Positions 37,226 to 46,414 of a DNA stretch of 64,000 nucleotides are shown here, one piece after another. The translations under genes were made by a program, and so were the position numbers. The notes beneath the pieces were generated by a model. The model did not search any database, had not been told where the DNA came from, and worked only from the letters and a program-made list of their open reading frames with translations. The stretch is taken from assembly GCF_004005495.1 (NCBI RefSeq), contig NZ_RZYA01000001.1:868001-932000 (forward strand), given 5' to 3'. Within the stretch, counting starts at the first letter, position 1, and every line of letters starts with the position of its first letter. Origin of the DNA: Streptomyces antnestii (GTDB taxonomy: Bacteria; Actinomycetota; Actinomycetes; Streptomycetales; Streptomycetaceae).

Positions 37226-38311
37226 ATGACCAACCCGCCCAGCCGCCAACGCGGCACTGCCAAGACCGCTCCGCCCAGCACGAGTCCGCAGCCCGCCGGC
37301 CCGGTGGGCCCCGGCGAGCAGGCCGTACGGGATCTCCTGGGCCCCGATGCTCACCAGCGACTGCACGCCCAAGCCCAGGGCGACAGCCTTCACCATGCAA
37401 TGGCCCAACTGGTCCTGGAAACCGCCCGGGAGGCCGACCGACTCCACGGCCGCCTCCGACTGCAGGCCGCCTACTCCCGCGACCGCCTCATCGAAGCCCT
37501 CAACGACCGCCGCACAACAGCCTTCATCCCGGTCACCGGACTGCTGGGCCCATGCGGGCACAGCACCGACCTCCTTGCAGCGCGTTGCGCTCAGCAGCTG
37601 AGCTCAGTCTCGCCCTCGACGCCTACTGCACCACCCACCCGACCACTTCCTGAAAACCTTGCATACCGTGCCCCGGGTGCCCGGATGGGCCCGGGGTGCG
37701 GCACCCGCGCCGCGACCCGGGACCCCTCACCCCTGCCTCGTTCGGCACCGGATCATCTCAGCGCACCCCGAAACCCCGCTGCTGCCCTCATCCTCCCGGA
37801 AGGAACGCCAGCCATGCCCCGAATCCATCTGCCGCTCCACTACCGCAACGCAGCGCATCGGATCCTCGCCCAAGCCCACATCCTGCTCGCCGCCGCGGGG
37901 CAGCAGGCCACTCGCCTCGAGGACGTACTTGTGCAGGCCGCTGCCGGCATCGAGGATGCTGAACTCTTAGACGGCGTTCCGCAGTCGCGAAGGCGGGCGG
38001 TGAAGGAGGCGGCCCGGTGCCTGCTGCTGTGCGCCGACACGGACCACCCCGCCCGGCTCACCGACACCGGCCTACTCGGTCATCTCACCGCGCTCGATCA
38101 ACTCCCGTCCGCCGAGCGCACCACGCTGGTGGCGGAGGCCGTCCTCCGTACCGAGACCTGCCCCGTCGCCACCCTGAACCTGTCGCACCCCACGATCCCG
38201 GACCCGGAGCCGACTCTACGGCGCCGCGCTACACACCGCTGCCCCTGCGCGTGTGCCACGGGTGGGTTCTGCGGCGGCTGCGGCCACGCGGGCTGCACAG
38301 GACGGCGATGA
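37226..38311 (+). CDS. Hypothetical protein; probably two genes fused by loss of a stop
   Basis: The frame is open for 361 codons from ATG 37226 (GAAAGGG upstream). Codon bias is normal to about 37575, poor from there to 37813, and normal again after it. A second strong start (GGAAGGA, then ATG 37814) begins a 165-residue protein with helical sequence and a cysteine-rich tail (C-P-C-A-C-A-T-G-G-F-C-G-G-C-G-H-A-G-C). In a neighbouring frame a stop at 37599-37601 would end the first gene near where its bias fades. The likeliest history is a first gene of about 125 codons and a second at 37814-38311, joined by a small indel near 37570. Neither part is recognised. Confidence 0.55.
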   Translation: MTNPPSRQRGTAKTAPPSTSPQPAGPVGPGEQAVRDLLGPDAHQRLHAQAQGDSLHHAMAQLVLETAREADRLHGRLRLQAAYSRDRLIEALNDRRTTAFIPVTGLLGPCGHSTDLLAARCAQQLSSVSPSTPTAPPTRPLPENLAYRAPGARMGPGCGTRAATRDPSPLPRSAPDHLSAPRNPAAALILPEGTPAMPRIHLPLHYRNAAHRILAQAHILLAAAGQQATRLEDVLVQAAAGIEDAELLDGVPQSRRRAVKEAARCLLLCADTDHPARLTDTGLLGHLTALDQLPSAERTTLVAEAVLRTETCPVATLNLSHPTIPDPEPTLRRRATHRCPCACATGGFCGGCGHAGCTGRR

Positions 38312-38467
38312 CCGGGCGCCTCCTCAGAGCTGCGCTCCATGCCGAACGCCCCGGATTACCGACTCCATCGCCGATGCGGACGGATACCAGCTATGGAGGG
38401 GCATGGCGCCGTGCAGAGTACGGGGCTGCCGTTGGTCTCGTGGCCATCGATGCGTGGGCCAGGTTGG

Positions 38468-40192
38468 TCAACCTTCGAATCGGCTGGGGAAGGGGAAGTA
38501 CGACTCGAGAAAGGTGCGGAGCTCGGTGGTGATGCGTTCCTGCTCGGATTCTGGGGTGTTGACGTCGTTGAGGCAGAAGAAGTCATAGCGTCTGGTGCGG
38601 GCCAGTTCGGCGAGCCCGGCGGACGCGTCCGGGTGCGCGACATCGATGTAGCGCAGGTTGTACTTGCCTGGCACGGCCCGGCCGGTGAGGTAGGCGTGGT
38701 GGTGGTGCAGGGACGCCGTCATCGCGATGTCCGTCACGGATCGGAAGCGCGAGCTGCTGGTGCGCGCCACGTCCTCGGCGAAGCGCTCCTCGGCTTCCTC
38801 CATGACGGCGCGGATCTGCGGTTGGGGAGTGTGCATGAACTTGTTCGTGGTGAATCGCCCGTGAGCGTCGAACAGCAGCCTTCGTACGTTCTTGCCGGCT
38901 GAGTTGGGTGCGGGCTCGTCGGGGTGGGGCTCGCCGAGGCCGAGTTGGAAGGGTGAGAAGGGGATCTTCGCCACGCCGTTGCCGTGGAAGAAGTGTCCGG
39001 CCGTGACGGGACGGCCGAGAAAGAAGTCGTCGTTGAAGTACAGATATCGCTCGGACAGGCCGGTGATGTGGTGCAACTGTGTCTCGACGGCGTGCGAGTT
39101 GAACACCGGGAGTGCGGTGGGATCGGCGAAGATGTCCTTGTGGTCGACGATCTGGATACCGGCGGCTGCCGGGTTCAGCCAGGCAGGCGTCTGTCCGTCG
39201 GTGACGACGTAGACGTTGCGAACAAACGGGGCATACATGTCGAGCGACCGCAGGGAGTACTTCAGCTCGTCGTGACTGGTGTATCGGGAGGCGCCGGTCT
39301 CGCGGGCGTGGATTCGCGGTTTGCCCACGCGGTATGACTCCCTTCTGGCTCGCAGTTCGGGGTCGGAGCCGTCCACCCAGGTGTAGACGACATCGATGGG
39401 GAAGTCGACGGTGTCCATGCGTGGTTGGAGGAAGTCGGCGTAGGTGGGGTGTTCGCGGCCGGCTACTTTGCGCGCGGCCGGTACGCGCGCGGCTTTGGGC
39501 AGCACGTCGGTGACGGAGTTGAGGCGCGGGGCGACCAGCGAGTCCGCCAGCACCTCCTGCGGGGGCTGGGTTCGCAGTGTGACCGCTAGCTCGGAGCCCA
39601 TAACCTTCGCGCCGTCATGCCAGAACTCCACGTCGCAGCCGAAACCCAGATCGGCGAGCAACTGGCCGTCCGGGCCGAGCAGCAGCTCGCCGAAGCGGAT
39701 TGTGTCCTGGCGTTTGAGGTCCTTGGGCAGTGCTCCGTCCGCGTACAGCACGGCGTCCTGGGGCAGCGGATCGCTGCCTGGTCTCATCGCGTACAGCGGG
39801 CTGGAGCCGTACATCTGGCGCAGCGCGACCAGTAGTCGCTTGCGGTCGCCGTGACGCATGCCCACGACGTGGCGGGTGCGCGAGCGGCCGGGGACAAGGA
39901 AGTACTCGATCCCGGAGTGCTCCAGTGCGTCGCTCACCAGCTCCAGGTTGTGGGCGGAGGCGCCGGCCGCGGTGAAGGTGTGCACCACCCGTCCGTAGAG
40001 CGTGCGGCCCTCGACGGTCACCGTCCGCACATCGCCATCGGACTCCAGCAGGGCGCACCGCCGTGCTGCGATCTGCTCCTGGCGTTTGCGTTCCGCGGCT
40101 GCGGCCTGAGCGCTGGCGCGCCGCCCGGCGCGCTCGTTGCGTATCCGAGCGGGCAGCATGCGCTCTCCGAGCGCTTGGATGCGTGGGGGCAT
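38468..40192 (-). CDS. Stealth-family sugar-phosphate transferase
   Basis: 574 residues. All four Stealth conserved regions are seen: CR1 (F-P-I-D-V-V-Y-T-W-V-D-G-S-D), CR2 (L-R-S-L-D-M-Y-A-P-F-V-R-N-V-Y-V-V-T-D-G-Q), CR3 (H-A-V-E-T-Q-L-H-H-I ... Y-F-N-D-D-F-F-L-G) and CR4 near the end (F-C-L-N-D-V-N). The family includes capsule hexose-phosphate transferases and GlcNAc-1-phosphotransferase, so it probably builds a phosphodiester-linked wall or capsule glycan. ATG 40192 fits the family start; the open frame extends further up but through non-coding-like sequence. It faces away from the secreted-protein genes to its right. Confidence 0.88.
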   Translation of the reverse strand: MPPRIQALGERMLPARIRNERAGRRASAQAAAAERKRQEQIAARRCALLESDGDVRTVTVEGRTLYGRVVHTFTAAGASAHNLELVSDALEHSGIEYFLVPGRSRTRHVVGMRHGDRKRLLVALRQMYGSSPLYAMRPGSDPLPQDAVLYADGALPKDLKRQDTIRFGELLLGPDGQLLADLGFGCDVEFWHDGAKVMGSELAVTLRTQPPQEVLADSLVAPRLNSVTDVLPKAARVPAARKVAGREHPTYADFLQPRMDTVDFPIDVVYTWVDGSDPELRARRESYRVGKPRIHARETGASRYTSHDELKYSLRSLDMYAPFVRNVYVVTDGQTPAWLNPAAAGIQIVDHKDIFADPTALPVFNSHAVETQLHHITGLSERYLYFNDDFFLGRPVTAGHFFHGNGVAKIPFSPFQLGLGEPHPDEPAPNSAGKNVRRLLFDAHGRFTTNKFMHTPQPQIRAVMEEAEERFAEDVARTSSSRFRSVTDIAMTASLHHHHAYLTGRAVPGKYNLRYIDVAHPDASAGLAELARTRRYDFFCLNDVNTPESEQERITTELRTFLESYFPFPSRFEG

Positions 40193-41014
40193 GAATGCTC
40201 TACCTGATCTTTTGTCGTGAATACGCCGGTTACGCAACGTGGGGTGGGCGGCGCAGGAGTCTGGCTGAGGTTCAGGGCGACCTGACTGTCCGATGAGGAG
40301 CTGGCTCTCGGGATTGCAGCCAACCTTCGGGGCGTTCATTTTGAGCCACTCGGAGACCGGAATGGGTACATCTGTCCAGTTCGGCCGGTGCGTCGAAATT
40401 TGGCCATTCGGAGACTGCGAATGCGGCGTACCCCTTGCCGCAAGGTGCCTTGGGTGGCTGGATTTTGCGGAATTTCTAGGACGGATATCCCTCGCGGGTG
40501 GGGGATATTCGTGGCTCGCCAAATGGGCCGATTCACCTCTACCGGCCACATCGGTTGCGCCGTCGCGTGAGGGGTGGCGAACCGGCCGACCGGTCACGCA
40601 AACCACCAGGTCATCGAACAGGTGCTTCACAGGTTCTTCATGCTCGACACCTCTGAAACTGAGTCCGATTCATCACGTTTTGCCACTCGCCTCACGTAGT
40701 GGGCTGGATTGCTGCAGGTGGACGTGCCCACGTTCCAAACTCCCCGAGGGGGGCAAGGTAAAGAAACTATGAAGCCTGGTTAACGTCCCGTCAAGCTTCA
40801 GGTGAACGGTTTTGCCCGACTTGACGACTATTTAAGTGGAAGGTGCTAATCCAGTTCTTTGGGGGATTTGGGTAAACGCTTGACATGTGGCTATTCCCGC
40901 TGGCTAGGTTTGCGGCCGCTCGGGTGTGCGGGTAGGTGCGGATTCTTTAATTTCGCTCTGCATGTACGCGAGTGAATCGATAAAACGGAATACGAGGGGT
41001 GGGGTGGGGTACTC
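40193..41014. other. Long intergenic region between Stealth and FG-GAP genes
   Basis: About 820 bases with no supported gene. Composition is lower in GC than average, especially after 40740. A 22-base imperfect direct repeat (GCCACTCGGAGACCGGAATG-like) occurs at about 40345 and 40403. The predicted promoter at 40880 probably serves the FG-GAP operon. A regulatory region serving two divergent transcription units is the best reading. Confidence 0.55.
40880..40910 (+). promoter_or_regulatory. Predicted promoter of the FG-GAP/LamG/RHS genes
   Basis: TTGACA (40880-40885), a consensus -35, is followed after 19 bp by TAGGTT (40905-40910), or after 18 bp by CTAGGT. It lies about 105 bases before the FG-GAP start in AT-rich DNA. 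The long spacer lowers confidence. Confidence 0.45.
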
Positions 41015-42589
41015 ATGCTCAGACGCATGAGCGTGGCCGGATTGGCCGCGGGGGCAGCAATGGTTCTCGTGGCGACCGGAGGGCTGGTTTCGGCGGGGCA
41101 CTCGGCGGCTGCGGCAACCGCGTGCACCGGAGGAACCGCAACGGACTTCAACGGCGACGGCGTCACGGACACCGTCGCCAGTGATCCGTACGCGACCGTG
41201 AACGGCGCAGTGCGGGCCGGGCTGGTCCGGGTCGTGCTGGGCGGCGGCAAGGGGGTCTTCGAGATCTCCCAGGCCACCAGCGGGATGACCGCTACGCCGG
41301 AGCGCGGCGACCAGTTCGGGGCCTCGCGCACCGCATACGACGCCGATGGCGACGGCTGCACGGACCTGGTGGTGGGCGCACCATATGAGGACGTGACGAA
41401 GGATGGTGCCGATCTGCACGATGCCGGCGCGATCTACGTCATCCACGGCACGCCCACGGGCATCGGCACCGGCTCGGCCATCGAGAGCTACACCCAGGCC
41501 CAGTTCGACCCGAACACGGTGACCGAGGAATACGACCGCTTCGGCTTCGCCCTGCAGTCCGGCACCACCTCAACCAGCCTTCCATACCTGGTCATCGGCG
41601 CGCCCGGGGAGAACGTCACCAGCGGAGGCAAGGACTACGCCGACGCCGGCTGTATCCACTACATGCAGGGCACGACCAAGACCACCGCCAACCAGGACGA
41701 CGCCGGGGTCCCCGGAATCGTCGAGGCCCACGACCGGTTCGGCTACTCGCTCACCGGAACGAACCGCTTCTTCGCGGTAGGAGCCCCCGGCGAGACCATC
41801 GGCACCGACGCCTCGTTCGCCGGCGCAGTGACGGTGTTCAACCACACCATCGCCAGTGGTGTGCCCACCGCGCTGGTGGGCCTGGACCAGGCGGAGGCCG
41901 GGGTGGGTTTGGCCGGCACGGCGGAGCCCAACGACCAGTTCGGCACGTCGATCGACATGACGAACTTCCGCCCCAGTGGCCAGACGTACAACTCGGATGC
42001 CCTGCTGGCAGTCGGTACGCCGACGGAGTCGGTCGGCACGGTGACCGACTCCGGCGCCGTGTCGGTGATCCGGATCCAGCCCTCGGGTACCTACACAGAA
42101 CTGGCGGCGATCGATGCTTCCGCCGACGGGGTCGACGGGTTCCCGACGAAGGGCGACTTCTTCGGCCAGAGGGTAGCTATTGCCAACACTGACACCTCGG
42201 TGGTGAGCAGCGATGCCACCATCCGCCTTGCGGTGGGCATCCCGGGGCGCGACGTCGCGGGGGTGAAGGACGCCGGAGTCGTGCAGATCCTGCGCCCCCT
42301 GGACGTCTCGATCGGCGCCAACGACAAGATCATCACCCGGGCGGTGAGCGGCAGTGTTCTGCCTGGAACCGCAACCGCACGCGACTACACCGGCATCAGC
42401 CTGACCGCTGGGACCACCAACCTCTATGTCGGCGTGCCTTACAGCAAGGCATCAGACACCCCCAAGGGCGCTCTCTACAGCATCCCGTGGACGGACATCA
42501 CCGGATCCACCACGACGGGTACCACCACGTTCAAGCCGGGCGCAGGGGGGATTCCTGACGCGGGAACCTCCTTCGGCGTGGTCGGGTGA
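41015..42589 (+). CDS. Secreted FG-GAP (integrin-alpha-like) repeat protein
   Basis: 524 residues. A signal peptide (residues 1 to about 33, ending A-A-A-A) precedes repeated blades with the calcium-type loop D-F-N-G-D-G-V-T-D and D-A-D-G-D-G-C-T-D, and recurrent D-x-F-G and V-G-x-P motifs, consistent with a seven-bladed FG-GAP propeller. It is likely extracellular and involved in binding or adhesion. Its stop overlaps possible starts of the LamG gene, so it is the first gene of the secreted trio with the RHS toxin. Confidence 0.85.
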   Translation: MLRRMSVAGLAAGAAMVLVATGGLVSAGHSAAAATACTGGTATDFNGDGVTDTVASDPYATVNGAVRAGLVRVVLGGGKGVFEISQATSGMTATPERGDQFGASRTAYDADGDGCTDLVVGAPYEDVTKDGADLHDAGAIYVIHGTPTGIGTGSAIESYTQAQFDPNTVTEEYDRFGFALQSGTTSTSLPYLVIGAPGENVTSGGKDYADAGCIHYMQGTTKTTANQDDAGVPGIVEAHDRFGYSLTGTNRFFAVGAPGETIGTDASFAGAVTVFNHTIASGVPTALVGLDQAEAGVGLAGTAEPNDQFGTSIDMTNFRPSGQTYNSDALLAVGTPTESVGTVTDSGAVSVIRIQPSGTYTELAAIDASADGVDGFPTKGDFFGQRVAIANTDTSVVSSDATIRLAVGIPGRDVAGVKDAGVVQILRPLDVSIGANDKIITRAVSGSVLPGTATARDYTGISLTAGTTNLYVGVPYSKASDTPKGALYSIPWTDITGSTTTGTTTFKPGAGGIPDAGTSFGVVG

Positions 42590-42621
42590 CGGGCGACATG
42601 GCAAGAGAGAAGAACCCCAAC

Positions 42622-45600
42622 ATGAAGTGCCATGCGCTCGGCAACCGCAGACAGCGCCGCGCCGCCGTCATCGCCACTACCCTCACCGCGCTCCTGGCCA
42701 CCGGCCTCGGTGTCGTCCCCGGCCTCGGCGCCGCGCCCCAGCCAGCGGCCGCCGCGACGCGCGACCCGCAGACGGCAGCCGGTACGGCGGAAGCCCAGAC
42801 CAAGGCCGCCAAGTCCGGGAAGAAGGTGGAAGTACTCGCACTGCGCGACGAGCGCAGCACCACCGTCGCCAACCCGAACGGCACCTTCACCACCACCGAA
42901 TACGTCCAGCCCATCCGTACCCGCAAGGACGGCAAATGGACGGACATCGACACCACACTCGTCAAGCAGCGCAACGGAACCTTCGCACCGAAGGCTGCCC
43001 TGACGGCCATGACCTTCTCCGGCGGAGGTGACAAGACCTTTGCCGGGATCGAGAAGGACGGCCGCTCCCTTTCCCTGGACTGGCCGCACAAACTGCCCAA
43101 GCCGAAGATCGACGGGGCCACCGCGACATACGCGAATGTCCTGCAAGGCGTCGACCTCCGAGTCACCGCCAGCGCCGAGGGCTTCTCGCATGTCCTGGTC
43201 GTCAAGAACGCGAAGGCCGCCGCGAACCCCGAACTTGGCCGGCTCGAACTCCCGGTGGACACTGGCTCCGTCAAGCTGAAGAAAACGCAAGACGGTGGTC
43301 TGCAGGCTCAGGACAGCGGCGGCGGGGGCACGGTCTTCGAGGCGCCCCAGCCGATGATGTGGGACTCCAGCCACACGAGCCAGACGCCGGACTCGGCGAC
43401 CCCCGCACCCTCCGCATCCCCGTCAACTCCCGCGGACGCCGGGACCGGGACGGACGGCGCGGTGACGCCGCCGGACGGCGCCCAGGTCTCCGATGTTGCA
43501 GTGGACACGGCCCGTGACACGGTGACACTGACCCCTGACGCCGCCCTCCTCAAGGGCAAGGACACGGTCTACCCGGTCTACATCGACCCCGTGTACAAGA
43601 CCGCGAACAGCACTGGCTGGACCATGGTGTCCTCTTACTACTCCTCCTCGGAGTTCTGGAAGTTCAGTGACGACGAGGGCGTCGGTCGCTGCCCCGCGGA
43701 CGTGTCCTACCGCTGCACCAGCAGCAGTGACGTCAAGCGGCAGTTCTTCGCGATCCCCACGGGGACCTTCGAAGACAAGCACATCGTCAAGGCTGAGTTC
43801 GCGGTCACGATGGTGCACACCTACAGCACCTCCGCACGCGAGGTGCAGCTGGGCCGGGTCAACTCGAGCGGGGCGAGCGCCATCAGCTCCTCGACGAACT
43901 GGGGCAACCAGCCCTCCCTGAAGGACGCCATCACCTCGCAGTCGCCCACCAATCCGGCAGGCTCCTGCACGTCCACGAACCAAAACGTCCGCTTCAACGT
44001 CGCGAACACGGTCCAGAAGGCCGCGGACAGCGGCTGGGACACCACGACGTTCCGCCTCAAGGCCGGCGACGAAGGCGACTACTCCTACTGGAAGCGGTTC
44101 TGCGGCAACGCCCATCTCGAAGTCACCTACAACCGGCCGCCCCTGCAGCCGGACATGGATGACCTGCAGATGACGCCGGGCGGATCGTGCGAGTACGGCA
44201 ACGCGATCGACCACGCCGTTTCCGACCCCCCTAAGCTGTCCGCTTTCATCAAGGACTACGACCACCGGGACATCGGCAGCAACTCGGAGACTCTGCAGGC
44301 TCAGTTCCACGTGTTCTGGACGGTCGGCAGCACGACGTACGACAAGTACACACTGTCGAAGAAGATAGATACAACCGACGCCTCGAAGAGCGGCCAGACC
44401 GGTGGCGCCCACTTCACGTACACCGTGGGCACCAACTCCCTGGACGACCCGAACGACGCGAGCTACACGATTCCGCAGAACGTGACCATCGGCTGGGCGG
44501 TACGTGGCTCCGACGGTGAGTCGTGGGGGCCCTGGAGTCTCGAAGGAACGGCCACGCGCTGCGAGTTCATCTATGACTCCACGAGACCGAAGGCCACGGT
44601 GATCACCTCGGCCCAGTACCCGAATGACGATGTCTGGCATGCGGGCATCGGAGACTACGGCAGCTTCACTCTCGATTCCCCGTCAGCTGATGTGGTGAGG
44701 TACGAGTATCGCTTCAAGGGCGATGAGAAGGGAACGTGGAGATCAGTCGACGCTGAATCCCCAGGTGGTCCGGCCACGGTCCGATGGATGCCGCCGGACG
44801 AGGGGCCGATGTATGTGCAGGCCCAGGCCATCGACGCCGCCGGTAACCCGCAGAGGGCCTACACCTCATATGTCTTCCTCGTCAGTGACGGACGCGCGCC
44901 GGCTGCCGGATGGACGCTCGGTGACGCCAAGGGTTCGGCCACCGCTGCCGGCATGGGCGGCGCTCCCGCCGCAACACCTGGTTCCGGTGTGACCTTCGGC
45001 GATGCGGGACCTCTTGGCCCCACCGACACCTCCGCCACCCTCGACGGCAGCGCGAACGCCTACCTGGACGCCGGCCAGCCCGCAGTCGACACCAGCGGCA
45101 CGTTCTCGGTGAGCGCCTGGGTCAACCTGCCCGCGCGCCCCACCGACGACGTCACCATCGTCAGCCAGGACGGCACGGCCAGCCCCGGCTTCGACCTCGG
45201 CTACGACGTGGACACGGCGTCCTGGACGTTCCGCACCCCGTTCAGCGACATGGAGTCGATGGGGTCATGGAAGGTGTCCGGCGCCACCGCGGTGCCGGGC
45301 AGTTGGACCCACCTCATCGGCGTGTACGACAACGAGTTGGGCACACTCAGCCTCTTCGTCAACGGTGACCTGATCAAGGAAGACGTCCAAAAACGCCGCA
45401 CCAAGTGGAACGCGACAGGCAGCCTCCAGATCGGCCGCAAGCTCTCCCTGGACGGCTACACCAGCAACTTCAAGGGCAGCATCGCGGACGTCAAGGTCTA
45501 CGACCGCGTGGTCCCGGAAGCCGAGGGCCAGGAACTCGGCGGGGTCTCCGCGAGCCAACTCGCCTACTGGCAGGTCGACAGCGCCACCAGCGGGGTCTCC

Positions 45601-46287
45601 CCCGAGGACGCCGCAGGCACCGGCCTGACCCTGGGCGGAGGCGCAGCGATCTACCTGCCGGACGACTCGTGCGACCCGGCGGCGGACCCGGACTGTGTAC
45701 CCCCGGCCGAACCTCTGTGGGGTGACGGGCACCTGGCCCTGAACGGCACCGATGCCTACGCCACCCGCGCGGCCGGACTTCTGTCCAAGGAGGACAGCTT
45801 CACGCTCACCGCCCGAGCCCGCCTCGCGTCCGCGGGGTCGGCCAAGGACCAGACGGCCCTGTCCCTGGCGGGCACGAACGGCAGCGCCGTCACCGTGAAG
45901 TACCTGGCCTCCGCCAACCGCTGGCAGCTGGCGGTCACCGACAAGGACGGGGCCGGCTCGACCACATCGGCGATCAACGCCGCCGCGGTCGTTCCCAGCA
46001 GCGCGGGCGACGGCGATCACCTGGCCCTGGTCTACTCGGCGGTCTTCGGCGACGTGCTGCTGTACGTCAACGGCACCCTGGCCGCCCATGAGCCGTGGGA
46101 CAACACGTGGGACTTCACCACCGCCTCGCTGCAGGTCGGCCGGAGCCTGAGCGGCTCCGCCGCATCCGGCTACTTCTCCGGCGCGGTCGACGAACTGCGG
46201 ATGTACCGCGGGGCGCTGGACGCGAGCATCGTGCCCACGGTCGCGGTGCTGCCGGCGGGCTCGAGCATCGAGGAGACCGTCACCTGA
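42622..46287 (+). CDS. Large secreted protein with two LamG-like domains
   Basis: 1221 residues from ATG 42622 (AGAGAGAAG upstream; ATG 42598 and GTG 42586 are also possible). A signal peptide ends near P-A-A-A. The N-terminal 500 residues resemble the partner or N-terminal regions of actinobacterial RHS proteins, including a DNRLRE-like stretch (W-K-F-S-D-D-E-G, V-K-R-Q-F-F-A-I-P). Two concanavalin-like LamG domains follow (about 800-960, W-V-N-L-P and L-F-V-N-G; about 1035-1200, V-D-E-L-R-M-Y-R-G-A-L). It is directly upstream of the RHS toxin gene, so it may help surface display or delivery. No catalytic motif was seen. Confidence 0.82.
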   Translation: MKCHALGNRRQRRAAVIATTLTALLATGLGVVPGLGAAPQPAAAATRDPQTAAGTAEAQTKAAKSGKKVEVLALRDERSTTVANPNGTFTTTEYVQPIRTRKDGKWTDIDTTLVKQRNGTFAPKAALTAMTFSGGGDKTFAGIEKDGRSLSLDWPHKLPKPKIDGATATYANVLQGVDLRVTASAEGFSHVLVVKNAKAAANPELGRLELPVDTGSVKLKKTQDGGLQAQDSGGGGTVFEAPQPMMWDSSHTSQTPDSATPAPSASPSTPADAGTGTDGAVTPPDGAQVSDVAVDTARDTVTLTPDAALLKGKDTVYPVYIDPVYKTANSTGWTMVSSYYSSSEFWKFSDDEGVGRCPADVSYRCTSSSDVKRQFFAIPTGTFEDKHIVKAEFAVTMVHTYSTSAREVQLGRVNSSGASAISSSTNWGNQPSLKDAITSQSPTNPAGSCTSTNQNVRFNVANTVQKAADSGWDTTTFRLKAGDEGDYSYWKRFCGNAHLEVTYNRPPLQPDMDDLQMTPGGSCEYGNAIDHAVSDPPKLSAFIKDYDHRDIGSNSETLQAQFHVFWTVGSTTYDKYTLSKKIDTTDASKSGQTGGAHFTYTVGTNSLDDPNDASYTIPQNVTIGWAVRGSDGESWGPWSLEGTATRCEFIYDSTRPKATVITSAQYPNDDVWHAGIGDYGSFTLDSPSADVVRYEYRFKGDEKGTWRSVDAESPGGPATVRWMPPDEGPMYVQAQAIDAAGNPQRAYTSYVFLVSDGRAPAAGWTLGDAKGSATAAGMGGAPAATPGSGVTFGDAGPLGPTDTSATLDGSANAYLDAGQPAVDTSGTFSVSAWVNLPARPTDDVTIVSQDGTASPGFDLGYDVDTASWTFRTPFSDMESMGSWKVSGATAVPGSWTHLIGVYDNELGTLSLFVNGDLIKEDVQKRRTKWNATGSLQIGRKLSLDGYTSNFKGSIADVKVYDRVVPEAEGQELGGVSASQLAYWQVDSATSGVSPEDAAGTGLTLGGGAAIYLPDDSCDPAADPDCVPPAEPLWGDGHLALNGTDAYATRAAGLLSKEDSFTLTARARLASAGSAKDQTALSLAGTNGSAVTVKYLASANRWQLAVTDKDGAGSTTSAINAAAVVPSSAGDGDHLALVYSAVFGDVLLYVNGTLAAHEPWDNTWDFTTASLQVGRSLSGSAASGYFSGAVDELRMYRGALDASIVPTVAVLPAGSSIEETVT

Positions 46288-46299
46288 CGGTCTGAGGCA

Positions 46300-46355
46300 G
46301 GGGCGGGCGCCCCGCAACGCGAGTCCACACGACTCGGGTCGCGGGGGCCCGCCCC
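46300..46355. terminator. Hairpin between LamG and RHS genes
   Basis: GGGGCGGGC (46300-46308) pairs with GCCCGCCCC (46347-46355), with further partial pairing inside. A long GC-rich hairpin right after the LamG stop fits a terminator, so the RHS gene probably has its own promoter or relies on readthrough. Confidence 0.6.
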
Positions 46356-46414
46356 TCTTCCCGTTCCACCAATCCACCTTTCCTTCATCAACCATCTCTC
46401 CCTACGGAGTTGTC

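Noticed and set aside
40193..40630. Extension of the Stealth protein to 720 residues
   Set aside because: The upstream in-frame sequence lacks codon bias and family similarity; ATG 40192 matches the expected start.
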